64,000 bases of DNA from Sphingomonas sp. Leaf339 (GTDB lineage: Bacteria > Pseudomonadota > Alphaproteobacteria > Sphingomonadales > Sphingomonadaceae). The stretch covers positions 548-64,547 of the forward strand of contig NZ_LMRS01000045.1 of assembly GCF_001426195.1 (NCBI RefSeq), in the 5' to 3' direction. The notes under the pieces were generated by a model, which was not told where the DNA came from, searched no databases, and worked only from the letters and a program-made list of their open reading frames with translations. Both the position numbers and the translations under genes were made by a program. This document shows positions 1 to 7,950 of the stretch, one piece after another (within the stretch, counting starts at the first letter, position 1; every line of letters begins with the position of its first letter).

Positions 1-1
1 C

Positions 2-988
2 GTCGTCTTCAGCCGCGGCCAGCTCCACGCCATGCTGAAATGCCCGACCTATGTCGGCGAGATCCATCATCAGGGCAAGGTGCACACCGCCCTGCACGCG
101 TCGATCATCGACCGTGCCACCTGGAACGCCGTCCAGGCAAAGCTTGCCGACAACACGCAAGGCCGCCAGCGCAGCCGGACCAGCGCTGGTGCCAGCCTGC
201 TGGCCGGGCGCATCGTCGATGCCGCGGGCGAACCGCTCGTCGCCACCCATGCCACCAAGGGCAAGGCCCGCTACCGCTATTATGTCAGCCGGACCCTGCA
301 GACCGGTACCGCCGCTGGTGGCCTGCGCATTCCTGCCGCCGAACTTGAGGCAGCGGTCACTCAGCGGACCGCGCAGTTCTTCGCCGATGGCCTGTCGCTT
401 GCCACTAGCCCGTGGCTGGCGGTGCCGGCGGCGGCCATCGCCTCTGTCGCGGCCCGCGCCGGCGACATCGCCGCAGGGCCGACGGGCAGCCTTCGCGCCA
501 CCGTGCGCGACCTGATCCGTGAGGTTCGCCTGCATGAGCAGCGCATCGAGATCGTCTCGGACACCGCCGCCATCGCGACCCTGCTTGGCACCAGCCTGAC
601 CGCGGACGCGCCTGCCACCATCCTGACTGTCCTCGATGCCCGCCTGACCCTGTCCGGGCGGGTGATGCGGCTGGTGCAGGACGATGGTGCAGCGCTGACC
701 CGCAGCGCCAATGCCTCGCTCGTCAGGCTCGTGCTGAAGGCGCGACGCTGGTGGCAAACCCTGCGGGAGGGCGAGCTCGACATTGCCGCGCTTGCCGCCC
801 GCGAGGGCGTGAACCCTGCCTATGTCACCCGCGTCGTGCGGCTTGCCTTCCTTGCCCCCGCCGTCACCGACGCTATCCTGGCCGGTACGCTCAGGCACGG
901 CGTCGATGGTGCCGCGCTTACCGCTACCGATGCGATCGCACCGCTTTGGGCGGCGCAGGAGCGGGCGTTTCTGCCAGATGGCCGTTAG
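2..988 (+). CDS. Large serine recombinase, C-terminal part (5' end outside window)
   Basis: The reading frame is open from the first bases of the window to the TAG at 986-988, so about 328 C-terminal residues are seen and the N-terminal serine-resolvase catalytic domain lies upstream. What is visible is typical of the recombinase and zinc-ribbon parts of phage- or island-type serine recombinases: a CPTYVGEI-type segment, a HATKGKARYRYYVS-like block at the usual zinc-ribbon position, and a helical tail with an AAREGVNPAYVTRVVRLA helix-turn-helix-like stretch. Such enzymes integrate or excise mobile elements. No partner or att site can be identified here. The IS91-type element begins about 100 bp downstream, so this end of a mobile island may have served as landing site for it. 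Family call is confident, exact role is not. Confidence 0.85.
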   Translation, partial: VVFSRGQLHAMLKCPTYVGEIHHQGKVHTALHASIIDRATWNAVQAKLADNTQGRQRSRTSAGASLLAGRIVDAAGEPLVATHATKGKARYRYYVSRTLQTGTAAGGLRIPAAELEAAVTQRTAQFFADGLSLATSPWLAVPAAAIASVAARAGDIAAGPTGSLRATVRDLIREVRLHEQRIEIVSDTAAIATLLGTSLTADAPATILTVLDARLTLSGRVMRLVQDDGAALTRSANASLVRLVLKARRWWQTLREGELDIAALAAREGVNPAYVTRVVRLAFLAPAVTDAILAGTLRHGVDGAALTATDAIAPLWAAQERAFLPDGR

Positions 989-1112
989 ACCCACAGCACG
1001 AAGCCGCTGCGCGGCAGTGGTGTTGGCGGTGAAGTAGCGCGTCAGCACTGAGGTTTGGCCCTGCGGCAGCGGGGGCAGACGATGGAGATCCTTCAACAAG
1101 AGGAAATCCATC

Positions 1113-2018
1113 ATGGCTACTGCACTTGTCGAACCGACAGTTACCCCGCTGCGCCAGCGGATGCTCGACGATATGGCGATGCGTTCAATGCGGGGGCGGA
1201 CCCAGCACGACTATGTCCGCCACGTCCGCGCCTTCGCGGCCTTTCTCAGACGCTCGCCGGATACCGCGACCGCCGAAGATGTGCGACGCTTCCAGGTTCA
1301 CCAGCGTGAACATGGCGTCAGCGAGTCCGTCATCGGCGCAACGGTATCGGCGCTGCGCTTCCTGTTCGCCGTGACGCTCGACCGGCCCGACCTGTCGCGC
1401 AAGCTGGTGCTGGCGCCGCGTCCCCGCAAGCTGCCCGACGTGCTGAGCGTCGAGGAGGTCGGACGGCTGCTGGAGGCGGCGCCGGGCATCAAGTACCGGG
1501 CCGCACTCGGCGTGGCCTATGGCGCCGGTCTACGCGTGTCGGAGGTGGCGCACCTCAGAGCCGACGACATCGACAGCGAGCGCATGCTCATCCGCATCGA
1601 GGAGGGGAAAGGCCGCAAGGACCGCAACGCGATGCTGTCGCCGCAACTGCTTGAGTTGCTGCGGCTCTGGTGGCGCGAGGGCAAGCGGCGCAGCGTTCTT
1701 TTACCGCACGGCTGGCTGTTTCCGGGTCGCAGCTACACCGACCCGATCTCGACGCGGCAGTTGCACCGTGCGGTTCACGAGGCAGCCGAGGCGGCCGGCA
1801 TCCGCAAGCGCGTCAGCCCGCACACGCTGCGGCATAGTTTCGCCACCCACCTGCTCGAGCAGGACGTCGACATCCGCGTCATCCAGGTGCTGCTCGGGCA
1901 CAGCAAACTCGAGACCACCGCGCTTTACACCAAGGTCGCGACGCGCACGATCCGCGCGGTGACCGGCCCGCTCGACCAGTTGATGGCGCTGATGGAGGGC
2001 AGGACGCCGGCCGGGTAA
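1113..2018 (+). CDS. Tyrosine recombinase/integrase of the IS91-type element
   Basis: This 301-residue XerC/D-like site-specific recombinase has an N-terminal SAM-like core-binding domain (about residues 10-95) and a C-terminal catalytic domain. The catalytic set is visible: Arg in GLRVSEVAHL, His and Arg in SPHTLRHSFATHLL, His in LLGHSKLETT and the nucleophilic Tyr in ALYTKV. A ribosome-binding site (caagaggaaatcc) precedes the ATG. Its stop lies 7 nt before the transposase GTG, so the two are probably co-translated. Integrases of this kind often accompany IS91-family transposases, and whether they are needed for movement is not generally settled. No frameshift or truncation is seen, so the gene looks intact. 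Confidence 0.92.
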   Translation: MATALVEPTVTPLRQRMLDDMAMRSMRGRTQHDYVRHVRAFAAFLRRSPDTATAEDVRRFQVHQREHGVSESVIGATVSALRFLFAVTLDRPDLSRKLVLAPRPRKLPDVLSVEEVGRLLEAAPGIKYRAALGVAYGAGLRVSEVAHLRADDIDSERMLIRIEEGKGRKDRNAMLSPQLLELLRLWWREGKRRSVLLPHGWLFPGRSYTDPISTRQLHRAVHEAAEAAGIRKRVSPHTLRHSFATHLLEQDVDIRVIQVLLGHSKLETTALYTKVATRTIRAVTGPLDQLMALMEGRTPAG

Positions 2019-2025
2019 CACCCAC

Positions 2026-3219
2026 GTGCGCGCCTCCATTGAGGTCGCCGATATCTTCCGCGCAGCCGGTCCTGCATACCGGGTCGCTCGTGCGGGGCAT
2101 CTGAGCCTCGACCAGCTCAAGGTCATGTCGGCCATCGAACATTGCCGCACCGCCGTCATGGGCGGACATGTCGAGGCCTGCACCGACTGCGGCCACTGGC
2201 GGGTCACCTATAACAGCTGCCGCAACCGGCACTGCCCACGCTGCCAGGGCGCGGCGGCCCGCACCTGGCTCGCCGAGCGCGAGGCCGACCTGCTGCCGGT
2301 CGGCTACTTCCACGTCGTCTTCACGCTGCCGGCCGAGGTTGCCGACATCGCGTGGCAGAACAAGGCGGCGGTCTATGGGTTGCTGTTCCAGGCCGCGTCC
2401 GGGACGATGACGACCATCGCCGCCGACCCGAAGCATCTGGGCGCACGCATCGGTATCACCGCTGTCCTGCACACCTGGGGTTCGGCGATGACCCATCACC
2501 CGCACATCCACATGATCGTGCCGGGTGGCGGACTGTCGTTGGACGGGCAACGTTGGATTTCGTCGCGCCCGACCTTCCTGCTGCCGGTGCGCGTGCTCGG
2601 CAAGCTGTTCCGTCGCCTGTTCCTGACCCGGCTGATGGCGCTGCACGAGGCCGGGCGGCTCGCCTTCCATGGCAGCCTCACGCATCTTGCCGACCGGCGT
2701 ACGTTCCTGCGCCACCTGGCCCCGGTCCGGAAGAAGCGCTGGGTCGTCTATGCCAAGCCGCCGTTCGCCGGGCCGGAGACAGTGCTCGCCTATCTGTCGC
2801 GCTATACCCACCGCGTCGCGATCTCGAGCAGCCGGCTCCTGCGCTTCGACCAGACCGGCGTCACCTTCCGCTACAAGGATTACCGCCGGGGCGGCGCCGA
2901 CCGCCAGCAGGTCATGACGCTGGCCGCCACCGAATTCATCCGTCACTTCCTGCTTCACGTCCTGCCAAAAGGCTTCCACCGCATCCGCCACTACGGCCTG
3001 CTCGCCGGCGCCACTCGCAAGGCGCATCTCGAACGCGCCCGCGAACTGCTTGGCGCCGTCCCGCCCGTCACCACTGCTGAGCCGGTCGAACCCGATGACG
3101 CCCGCCCGCCATGTCCGTGTTGCGGCGGGCGCATGCTCGTCATCGAAACCTTCGAACGCTGGCGCCAGCCCCGCGCTCCGCCACACCACCCTGCATCGAC
3201 CCGGACCACCACGTCATGA
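2026..3219 (+). CDS. IS91-family HUH transposase
   Basis: This 397-residue rolling-circle transposase has an N-terminal zinc-binding domain with paired Cys motifs (ACTDCGHW, CRNRHCPRCQ at about residues 45-75), the HUH metal-binding motif in HHPHIHMIVPGGG (about residue 160) and the conserved segment YLSRYTHRVAIS carrying the tyrosine region (about residue 255). A second Cys cluster, CPCCGGRM, lies near the C-terminus. The start is a GTG at 2026, 7 nt after the recombinase stop. Members of the family move single-stranded DNA by one-ended transposition and can carry flanking genes. Length and motifs suggest a complete protein, although the last ~25 residues (Pro/Thr-rich) may be non-native. 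Confidence 0.93.
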   Translation: MRASIEVADIFRAAGPAYRVARAGHLSLDQLKVMSAIEHCRTAVMGGHVEACTDCGHWRVTYNSCRNRHCPRCQGAAARTWLAEREADLLPVGYFHVVFTLPAEVADIAWQNKAAVYGLLFQAASGTMTTIAADPKHLGARIGITAVLHTWGSAMTHHPHIHMIVPGGGLSLDGQRWISSRPTFLLPVRVLGKLFRRLFLTRLMALHEAGRLAFHGSLTHLADRRTFLRHLAPVRKKRWVVYAKPPFAGPETVLAYLSRYTHRVAISSSRLLRFDQTGVTFRYKDYRRGGADRQQVMTLAATEFIRHFLLHVLPKGFHRIRHYGLLAGATRKAHLERARELLGAVPPVTTAEPVEPDDARPPCPCCGGRMLVIETFERWRQPRAPPHHPASTRTTTS

Positions 3220-4101
3220 CCCGGCATGGCCACAATACATCCCGCCCCGCAGCCCCTGCGCTTCCGGCAATGGTGCCGCTCGCGCCGGCGATGTCACCTG
3301 CCGGGCCAATGTCCATCCGGTGCCCCAGCTCCGGGCACAATCAATGCAGAATGCAACTCATGGACGCTGTCCTGCCGGCCAACGTCGGGGACCCGAACGA
3401 CCGCGACGCCCGCCTCTCACCAAGGCAAAACCCGAAAACCCCATAGGTTACCGCTCGCGGCCCGCGGCTTCTTGCTTTGGAGGAAATCGTACACCTGCCG
3501 GTGCCCGATTTCCTTCACAAAGGCGGTCATTCGGAGCCCCTCCGCCCCTTCTCCAAACCCGCCGTTCGTTCATTTTTGGAGATACGTTCGCCCCTGTCGG
3601 CATGACGCTCGGGTTTGCGTGGCTGCGGGTCGGACTTGATACCAACTTGAGGAACAACCCTCGGCGGGCCTCCTCCGACGACTAAACTTCGTCCAGTCAA
3701 TGTCGCCGCAGCCACACCCGGGCGAGAACGACCGGCCCCCCTCCCGGCGCAGCGGACCCTAGGATGACCGCCGCCTTGGTGAAGGAAGGGCGGCGTCTAC
3801 AATCCAGCTTCTGAATAAATGGTGCATGTACGGGCTTTCAGACTTTGACCGCGCTCGCTCGAGTTTTCCTGCCGGACAGCGTGACCCGGAATCAGACATT
3901 CAGCCGTGGGTCGGCTCCCCCCGAAATCAGACGTCCCATTCACGTGGACAATGGCCCGGCCGGGTGCGGCCAAATAGCACGCGGCACCGACGTTTTTCCT
4001 GCCGCCCGGGACGAACCATCCAATGCCTCCTGACGCAGTTACCTGGCTTGGCCGGCGGATTGATACGTCTCGTTAAGGCCGACATGCCAAGTTAGGTTCC
4101 T
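3220..4101. other. Gene-free stretch, probable IS91 right end plus scar DNA
   Basis: About 880 bp lie between the IS91 transposase and the thermonuclease gene with no frame that resembles a known protein. The open frames here have the Arg/Pro/Ser-rich look of GC-rich non-coding DNA. A hairpin is present at 3482-3513. The rest is probably the non-coding right end of the IS91-type element followed by scrambled DNA. Confidence 0.5.
3482..3513. repeat. Imperfect hairpin downstream of the IS91 transposase
   Basis: GGAAATCG (3482-3489) pairs with CGATTTCC (3506-3513). After a 2x2 mismatch, CACC pairs with GGTG, leaving a TGCC loop. IS91-family elements carry a hairpin close to their origin end (oriIS), so this could mark it, but it is not followed by a T-run and the exact element end is unknown. 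Confidence 0.4.
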
Positions 4102-4668
4102 ATGTTGCTCCTTGCACTCGCCTGCACCCTGATCGCCGTTGACGGCGATACTTTGCGCTGTGGTGAGGAACGCATTCGCCTGATCGGCATCGATGCGCCC
4201 GAATTGCCCGGCCACTGCCAAAAAGAGCGGAGTTGCGCTCCCGGAGACCCGATAGCCTCAAAGGAGGCTCTGGCGGCTGCATCCCGTGGAACGGCGGAAA
4301 TCGACCGCCAAGCTTACGATCGGTACGATCGCACACTGGCGCGGGTGCGGGTCAACGGCGTGGATCTGTCCTGCGCGCAGCTTGCTGGCGGGCATGCAAT
4401 TTACCGTTCTGACTGGGACCTGCTCGGCGAGATCGGGATTGGATGTGGCGCCACCAAGCAATTGACAAGTATTCCGGCTTCACCCCGTCGGTTGAGTTCT
4501 CGCGCTGCTCATCCGGCGCCACCAGCAACCGAGGCAGGCTGGAGCTATCGCAACTGCGGCGAGGCTCGCCGAGCTGGCGCCACTCCATTGCGGCGCGGGC
4601 AACCAGGCTATGGCGCTCACATGGACGGTGATGGCGACGGCGTCGCATGCGAGCCGTTCAGGCGGTAG
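4102..4668 (+). CDS. Thermonuclease (SNase)-family protein with C-terminal Excalibur domain
   Basis: This 188-residue protein has a hydrophobic start (LLLALACTLIAVDGDTLRCG) that runs into a staphylococcal-nuclease-like OB-fold: RLIGIDAPELPG supplies the first catalytic Arg and the metal Asp region, and YDRTLARVRVNG supplies a later conserved Arg. After a linker around residues 120-145 the C-terminus (YRNCGEARRAG ... DGDGDGVACE) is an Excalibur calcium-binding domain, with the Asp-rich loop and paired Cys. The expected role is a secreted or periplasmic calcium-dependent nuclease. The signal peptide looks shorter than usual, so the true N-terminus could be lost or lie elsewhere. It sits between IS remnants and may be mobile cargo. 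Confidence 0.82.
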   Translation: MLLLALACTLIAVDGDTLRCGEERIRLIGIDAPELPGHCQKERSCAPGDPIASKEALAAASRGTAEIDRQAYDRYDRTLARVRVNGVDLSCAQLAGGHAIYRSDWDLLGEIGIGCGATKQLTSIPASPRRLSSRAAHPAPPATEAGWSYRNCGEARRAGATPLRRGQPGYGAHMDGDGDGVACEPFRR

Positions 4669-4730
4669 CTGATCAGATCGTTATTGCGCGGGCTAGGCCG
4701 CAAGCAGACTCTAATTGGGAAGTTCCAACG

Positions 4731-5457
4731 GTCAGCAGCTATCGCACCTACGGCGCGCGGCGCGTCTGGCACGACCTTCTGGCCGAAGGCCTTTCATGTG
4801 GTCTGCATCGCATCGAACGGCTGATGCGTGTCCATGGCCTGAGGGCCCGTCCGCGACGTCGTGGCTTGCCCAAGGACGACGGCCTGCGGTCGGTCATCGC
4901 CGACAACATCCTCGACCGCCAGTTCACCGCCGAGGCGCCCAACCAGAGGTGGATCGCCGACTTCACATACATCTGGACGGCCGAAGGGTGGCTCTACGTC
5001 GCTGTCGTCATCGACCTGTTCTCGCGCCGCGTGGTCGGCTGGTCGATGAGCGACACCATGACCGCCCAACTCGTGACCGATGCGCTGATGATGGCGATCT
5101 GGCGACGCGGAAAGCCCGATGCGCTGCTGCACCACTCGGATCAGGGCAGCCAATATACGAGCGAGCAGTTCCAGCGGTTGATGGCCGATAATGGCGTCAC
5201 CTGCTCGATGAGCCGGTCGGGCAACGTCTGGGACAACGCGGCAATGGAGAGCTTCTTCTCATCGATGAAGACCGAACGGATTGGTCGGAAGACATATCGA
5301 ACGCGCAATCACGCGAAGGCAGACGTGTTCGATTACATCGAGCGCTTCTACAACCCGACGCGCAGGCACTCGACCCTGGGCTATCTCAGCCCCATGGACT
5401 TCGAGCGGCAAGCGCATGTAGCCTAACTTCGTGTCCATGGGACCGGCAGCAGCTCAA
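4731..5457 (+). pseudogene. IS3-family transposase OrfB remnant with right end
   Basis: Recognisable IS3 OrfB sequence starts near SSYRTYGARRVW (about 4731) and continues to the TAA at 5424-5426. The integrase core is intact: WIADFTYIW gives the first Asp, LLHHSDQGSQY the second Asp and WDNAAMESFFSSMKTE the Glu. The N-terminal part of OrfB and the whole of OrfA are missing. The frame stays open upstream into the tail of the thermonuclease gene only by chance. The bases after the stop, to about 5457, resemble an IS3-type terminal repeat (tgtccatgggaccggcagca). This is a 5'-truncated, probably inactive copy. Confidence 0.8.
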
Positions 5458-5537
5458 GCTGTTCTTGCCTAGATCAATTCCCAGAACCGATACGTCCATG
5501 ACCTTCGCTCCTTCCTCAAACGACCTGCTGTCGTAGG

Positions 5538-5960
5538 ATGACAACGATTCGGATAAGGGGCGAGCATACGAAGCTGCACGCCGTCACCGATGCAGAAGGC
5601 AGACCGCTCAGCTTCTTCATGACCGCGGGCCAGGTCAGCGACTACACCGGCGCTGCCGCGCTGCTTGATGATCTACCCAAGGCGCAGTGGATGCTGGGCG
5701 ACCGCGGCTATGACGCAGACTGGTACAGGGACGCCCTTCAGGCAAAGGGCATAACGCCTTGCATTCCCGGCCGAAAATCCCGGATCATCCCCGTCACATA
5801 TGACAAGCGCCGCTACCGAAGCCGGAGCCGTATCGAGATTATGTTCGGTCGTCTGAAGGACTGGCGCCGCGTCGCTACCCGCTACGATCGATGCCCGACC
5901 GTCTTCTTTTCCGCTATCGCGCTCGCCGCCACCGTCATCTTCTGGCTCGGATCAATGAGT
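5538..5960 (+). pseudogene. IS5-family transposase remnant (C-terminal half)
   Basis: The frame encodes the second half of an IS5/IS427-type DDE transposase: TKLHAVTDAEGRP, LGDRGYDADWYRDAL with a catalytic Asp, IPGRKSRIIPV, then RIEIMFGRLKDWRRVATRYDR with the catalytic Glu, ending at ATVIFWL near 5950. The first half, including the first Asp, is absent. The normal stop after FWL has been lost, so the frame runs on artificially to 6077, into the 3' end of the reductase gene on the opposite strand. A second, more decayed relative lies at 35870-35985 on the minus strand. Confidence 0.8.
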
Positions 5961-6027
5961 CGTGACCCTAATGCTCCAGCTATCCCGACGGCGATCTTGC
6001 ACAGCACCGCGGACACCGACGTCTCCA

Positions 6028-6975
6028 TCAAGCTTCACCTCGCAGGTCGGCATCGATCAGGGCCACCACGTCCGTAACCGGAAGGCCCTCCCGATGATTG
6101 AACGTGCCTGCCTTCGGCCAAGACACACCGCGACCGATCGCGAAGGCGGCGCGGTATTTGCGCATCATGTTTTTTGGATCGTTCGTTAGCTCTTCCATCA
6201 GGAAAGGCACTGTCCAAACCGACCGTTTGAACGGCCGGCCCAGTGCTACCTCCAACTTATCCGCCACCTCGCCATAGGTGACGGTGTCACCGGCTAGGAA
6301 AACGATCTCGTTGCGGATCGTCGGTTCGAAGAACACGATCTCGGCGGTCAGCATACCGATGTCATCCGGCGTCGTCAGCGTCACAGCGGTATCAAGGCTG
6401 CCGAGCGCATGAACTTCGCTATTCTCCAAATCTACGACACCAAAGTCCGGCTCGAACAGGTAGCTCATGAACATGCCCGTGGAGATGATGACCCACTCGG
6501 TCTTGTCCTGCGAGCGCAGCAGCGCGCGCACGTCGAGCTGCGCGTCGAAGATGTCCTGCGGCCCGCCGCGGCCGATCGCCTCGAAGTCGACGCCGAACTG
6601 CCAAGGGAAATAGCGCGGGATACCGGATTGCAGCGCCGCCTTGGCGAGCTTCATCGGAGTGTTGATCCCCGCTGCGTAGCCCGCGCAGCCGATCACCGTG
6701 TCGTAGTCCGAGAAGAGCGATGCCAGCTCATCGATCGTGTCGTTCACTAGGTCGCCGAGCACGATCTCGATCCCCGCTTCGCGGATTTCGGCGATGTCAC
6801 GCCGCTTGGAGGGATCGCCCGACTCCACGGCACTCTCGCGGAGAAGGACGCTGATCTTGGCACCGTCGATGCCATTGGCGTGACGCGCGAGATTGCGAAG
6901 CACTGGCATGCCAAGCTCGCCGGCACCCAGAACGAGGATATTGCGTGATTTCACGTTGGAGACTGTATCGTTCAT
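6028..6975 (-). CDS. NmrA/isoflavone-reductase-like NAD(P)-binding oxidoreductase
   Basis: This 315-residue atypical short-chain reductase has a glycine-rich nucleotide-binding motif near the N-terminus (ILVLGAGELGMPVL, about residues 13-26), followed by an NmrA-like Rossmann domain and segments such as GCAGYAAGINTP and RYFPWQFGVDFEAIGRG. Homologues are annotated as aromatic alcohol reductases or isoflavone reductase-like enzymes, and the substrate here is unknown. ATG at 6975 was chosen over an in-frame GTG at 6993. The gene is divergent from an HxlR regulator 54 bp away, a common arrangement in which the regulator controls the reductase. Its 3' end abuts the IS5 remnant but the protein seems complete. 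Confidence 0.75.
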   Translation of the reverse strand: MNDTVSNVKSRNILVLGAGELGMPVLRNLARHANGIDGAKISVLLRESAVESGDPSKRRDIAEIREAGIEIVLGDLVNDTIDELASLFSDYDTVIGCAGYAAGINTPMKLAKAALQSGIPRYFPWQFGVDFEAIGRGGPQDIFDAQLDVRALLRSQDKTEWVIISTGMFMSYLFEPDFGVVDLENSEVHALGSLDTAVTLTTPDDIGMLTAEIVFFEPTIRNEIVFLAGDTVTYGEVADKLEVALGRPFKRSVWTVPFLMEELTNDPKNMMRKYRAAFAIGRGVSWPKAGTFNHREGLPVTDVVALIDADLRGEA

Positions 6976-7029
6976 CGTTCTAACTCGTTTCACCGTGGAT
7001 GACGGTGATCTGGCAAGCCAGGGGCAAGC

Positions 7030-7482
7030 GTGAAAGATGGGTACATGCGTGATACTGCCGTTAAATCTCTAAGCGAGGACGACATCCTCCGATATTCACA
7101 AACGGTTTGTGATGGCCTGCGGGACGATGACGACGGGGTTCGCCGTGAGGTGTTGGCCCATGCCGGCAACCGCTGGTCTCTTGGTGTCATCCATACGCTC
7201 GGCGTGTACGGCCAGCTTCGCCATGCGGAAATCGGCCGACGGATGCACGGTATCACGCAGCGGATGCTGACGCGCACGCTGCGCCATCTGGAGCGCGATG
7301 GATTGGTGGTGCGTCAGGACTTCGCGGAGGTGGTTCCTCATGTAGAATATGCTCTATCCGAAACCGGACTGAATCTACTGGTCAGGATGGTTCCACTTTG
7401 GACGTGGATCGTCGAGAACGTTGACAGCTTTCGCGCATCACAGAAGATGTTTGATCGGGAGCACGCGGGAGAAGAGCCCTGA
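7030..7482 (+). CDS. HxlR-family transcriptional regulator
   Basis: This 150-residue protein has a central winged helix of the HxlR type: GNRWSLGVIHTLGVYGQLRHAEIGRRMHGITQRMLTRTLRHLERDGLVVR (about residues 40-92), followed by the YALSETG wing and a short helical tail. It lacks the usual Cys near residue 10-20 that some HxlR proteins use for redox or aldehyde sensing. Divergent transcription from the neighbouring NmrA-type reductase suggests it regulates that gene and itself from the short shared intergenic region. A GTG at 7030 with AGGGG upstream is used here; ATG at 7045 is an alternative. Confidence 0.85.
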   Translation: MKDGYMRDTAVKSLSEDDILRYSQTVCDGLRDDDDGVRREVLAHAGNRWSLGVIHTLGVYGQLRHAEIGRRMHGITQRMLTRTLRHLERDGLVVRQDFAEVVPHVEYALSETGLNLLVRMVPLWTWIVENVDSFRASQKMFDREHAGEEP

Positions 7483-7950
7483 AGGCGATATCGGTTTACA
7501 GGCTTAGCTTTCCAGAAATACCATCGTCTTCGGGAAAAGCCCGCGCCCCGCTATGTCTGCTATCGCATTAAACTGCTCCGTAAGCCGCCCGTCCGCTTTC
7601 CTTCCCAATAAGGACGGTCCGCATGAAATAAAAACGCAACGTTCCGGCAGCGCAACCCGTACGTCTTTGTACTTGAACGTCTGCTAGAGGGCGGTGCCGT
7701 CCCCTTCTGAGCGCCTTCTTTTGCATACGGGTCGGCGAATGTCTTCGGCCATAAGGCCTCACCCAACCGGACGAGAATGCTCCTGCCGACAGAACGGCAG
7801 ATGTGGTAGTGTTCCGCCTGCTTAAGACAAGAATGAATCGGCTCGCCGATCGGTGATCGGAAAGTGCTGTGCCTTGCCAAGATCGCCAATCTTTTCCCCG
7901 TTCCCCGTGTCATTACTACACGAAGCTTTTAATCTAACAGAGCTTTTCCG
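7483..7950. other. Intergenic stretch without recognised gene
   Basis: These 468 bp separate the HxlR gene from the end of pcaF. A 117-codon frame on the minus strand has no family resemblance and an unnatural composition, so it was not called. No terminator with a clear T-run was seen after pcaF. Confidence 0.5.

Larger units (their letters stand above)
1113..3219 (+). mobile_element. IS91-family element with accessory tyrosine recombinase
   Basis: Two tightly spaced genes, a tyrosine recombinase and an HUH transposase, form the coding core of an IS91-type rolling-circle element. The coordinates cover only the genes. The left terminus should lie between the serine recombinase stop (988) and 1113. 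The right terminus should lie somewhere after 3219, where a hairpin occurs at 3482-3513. Neither end nor the usual GTTC/CTTG-type target could be fixed by eye. Confidence 0.8.

Noticed and set aside
7560..7913. 117-codon minus-strand frame between the HxlR gene and pcaF
   Set aside because: No family resemblance, no ribosome-binding site and unnatural composition; treated as non-coding.
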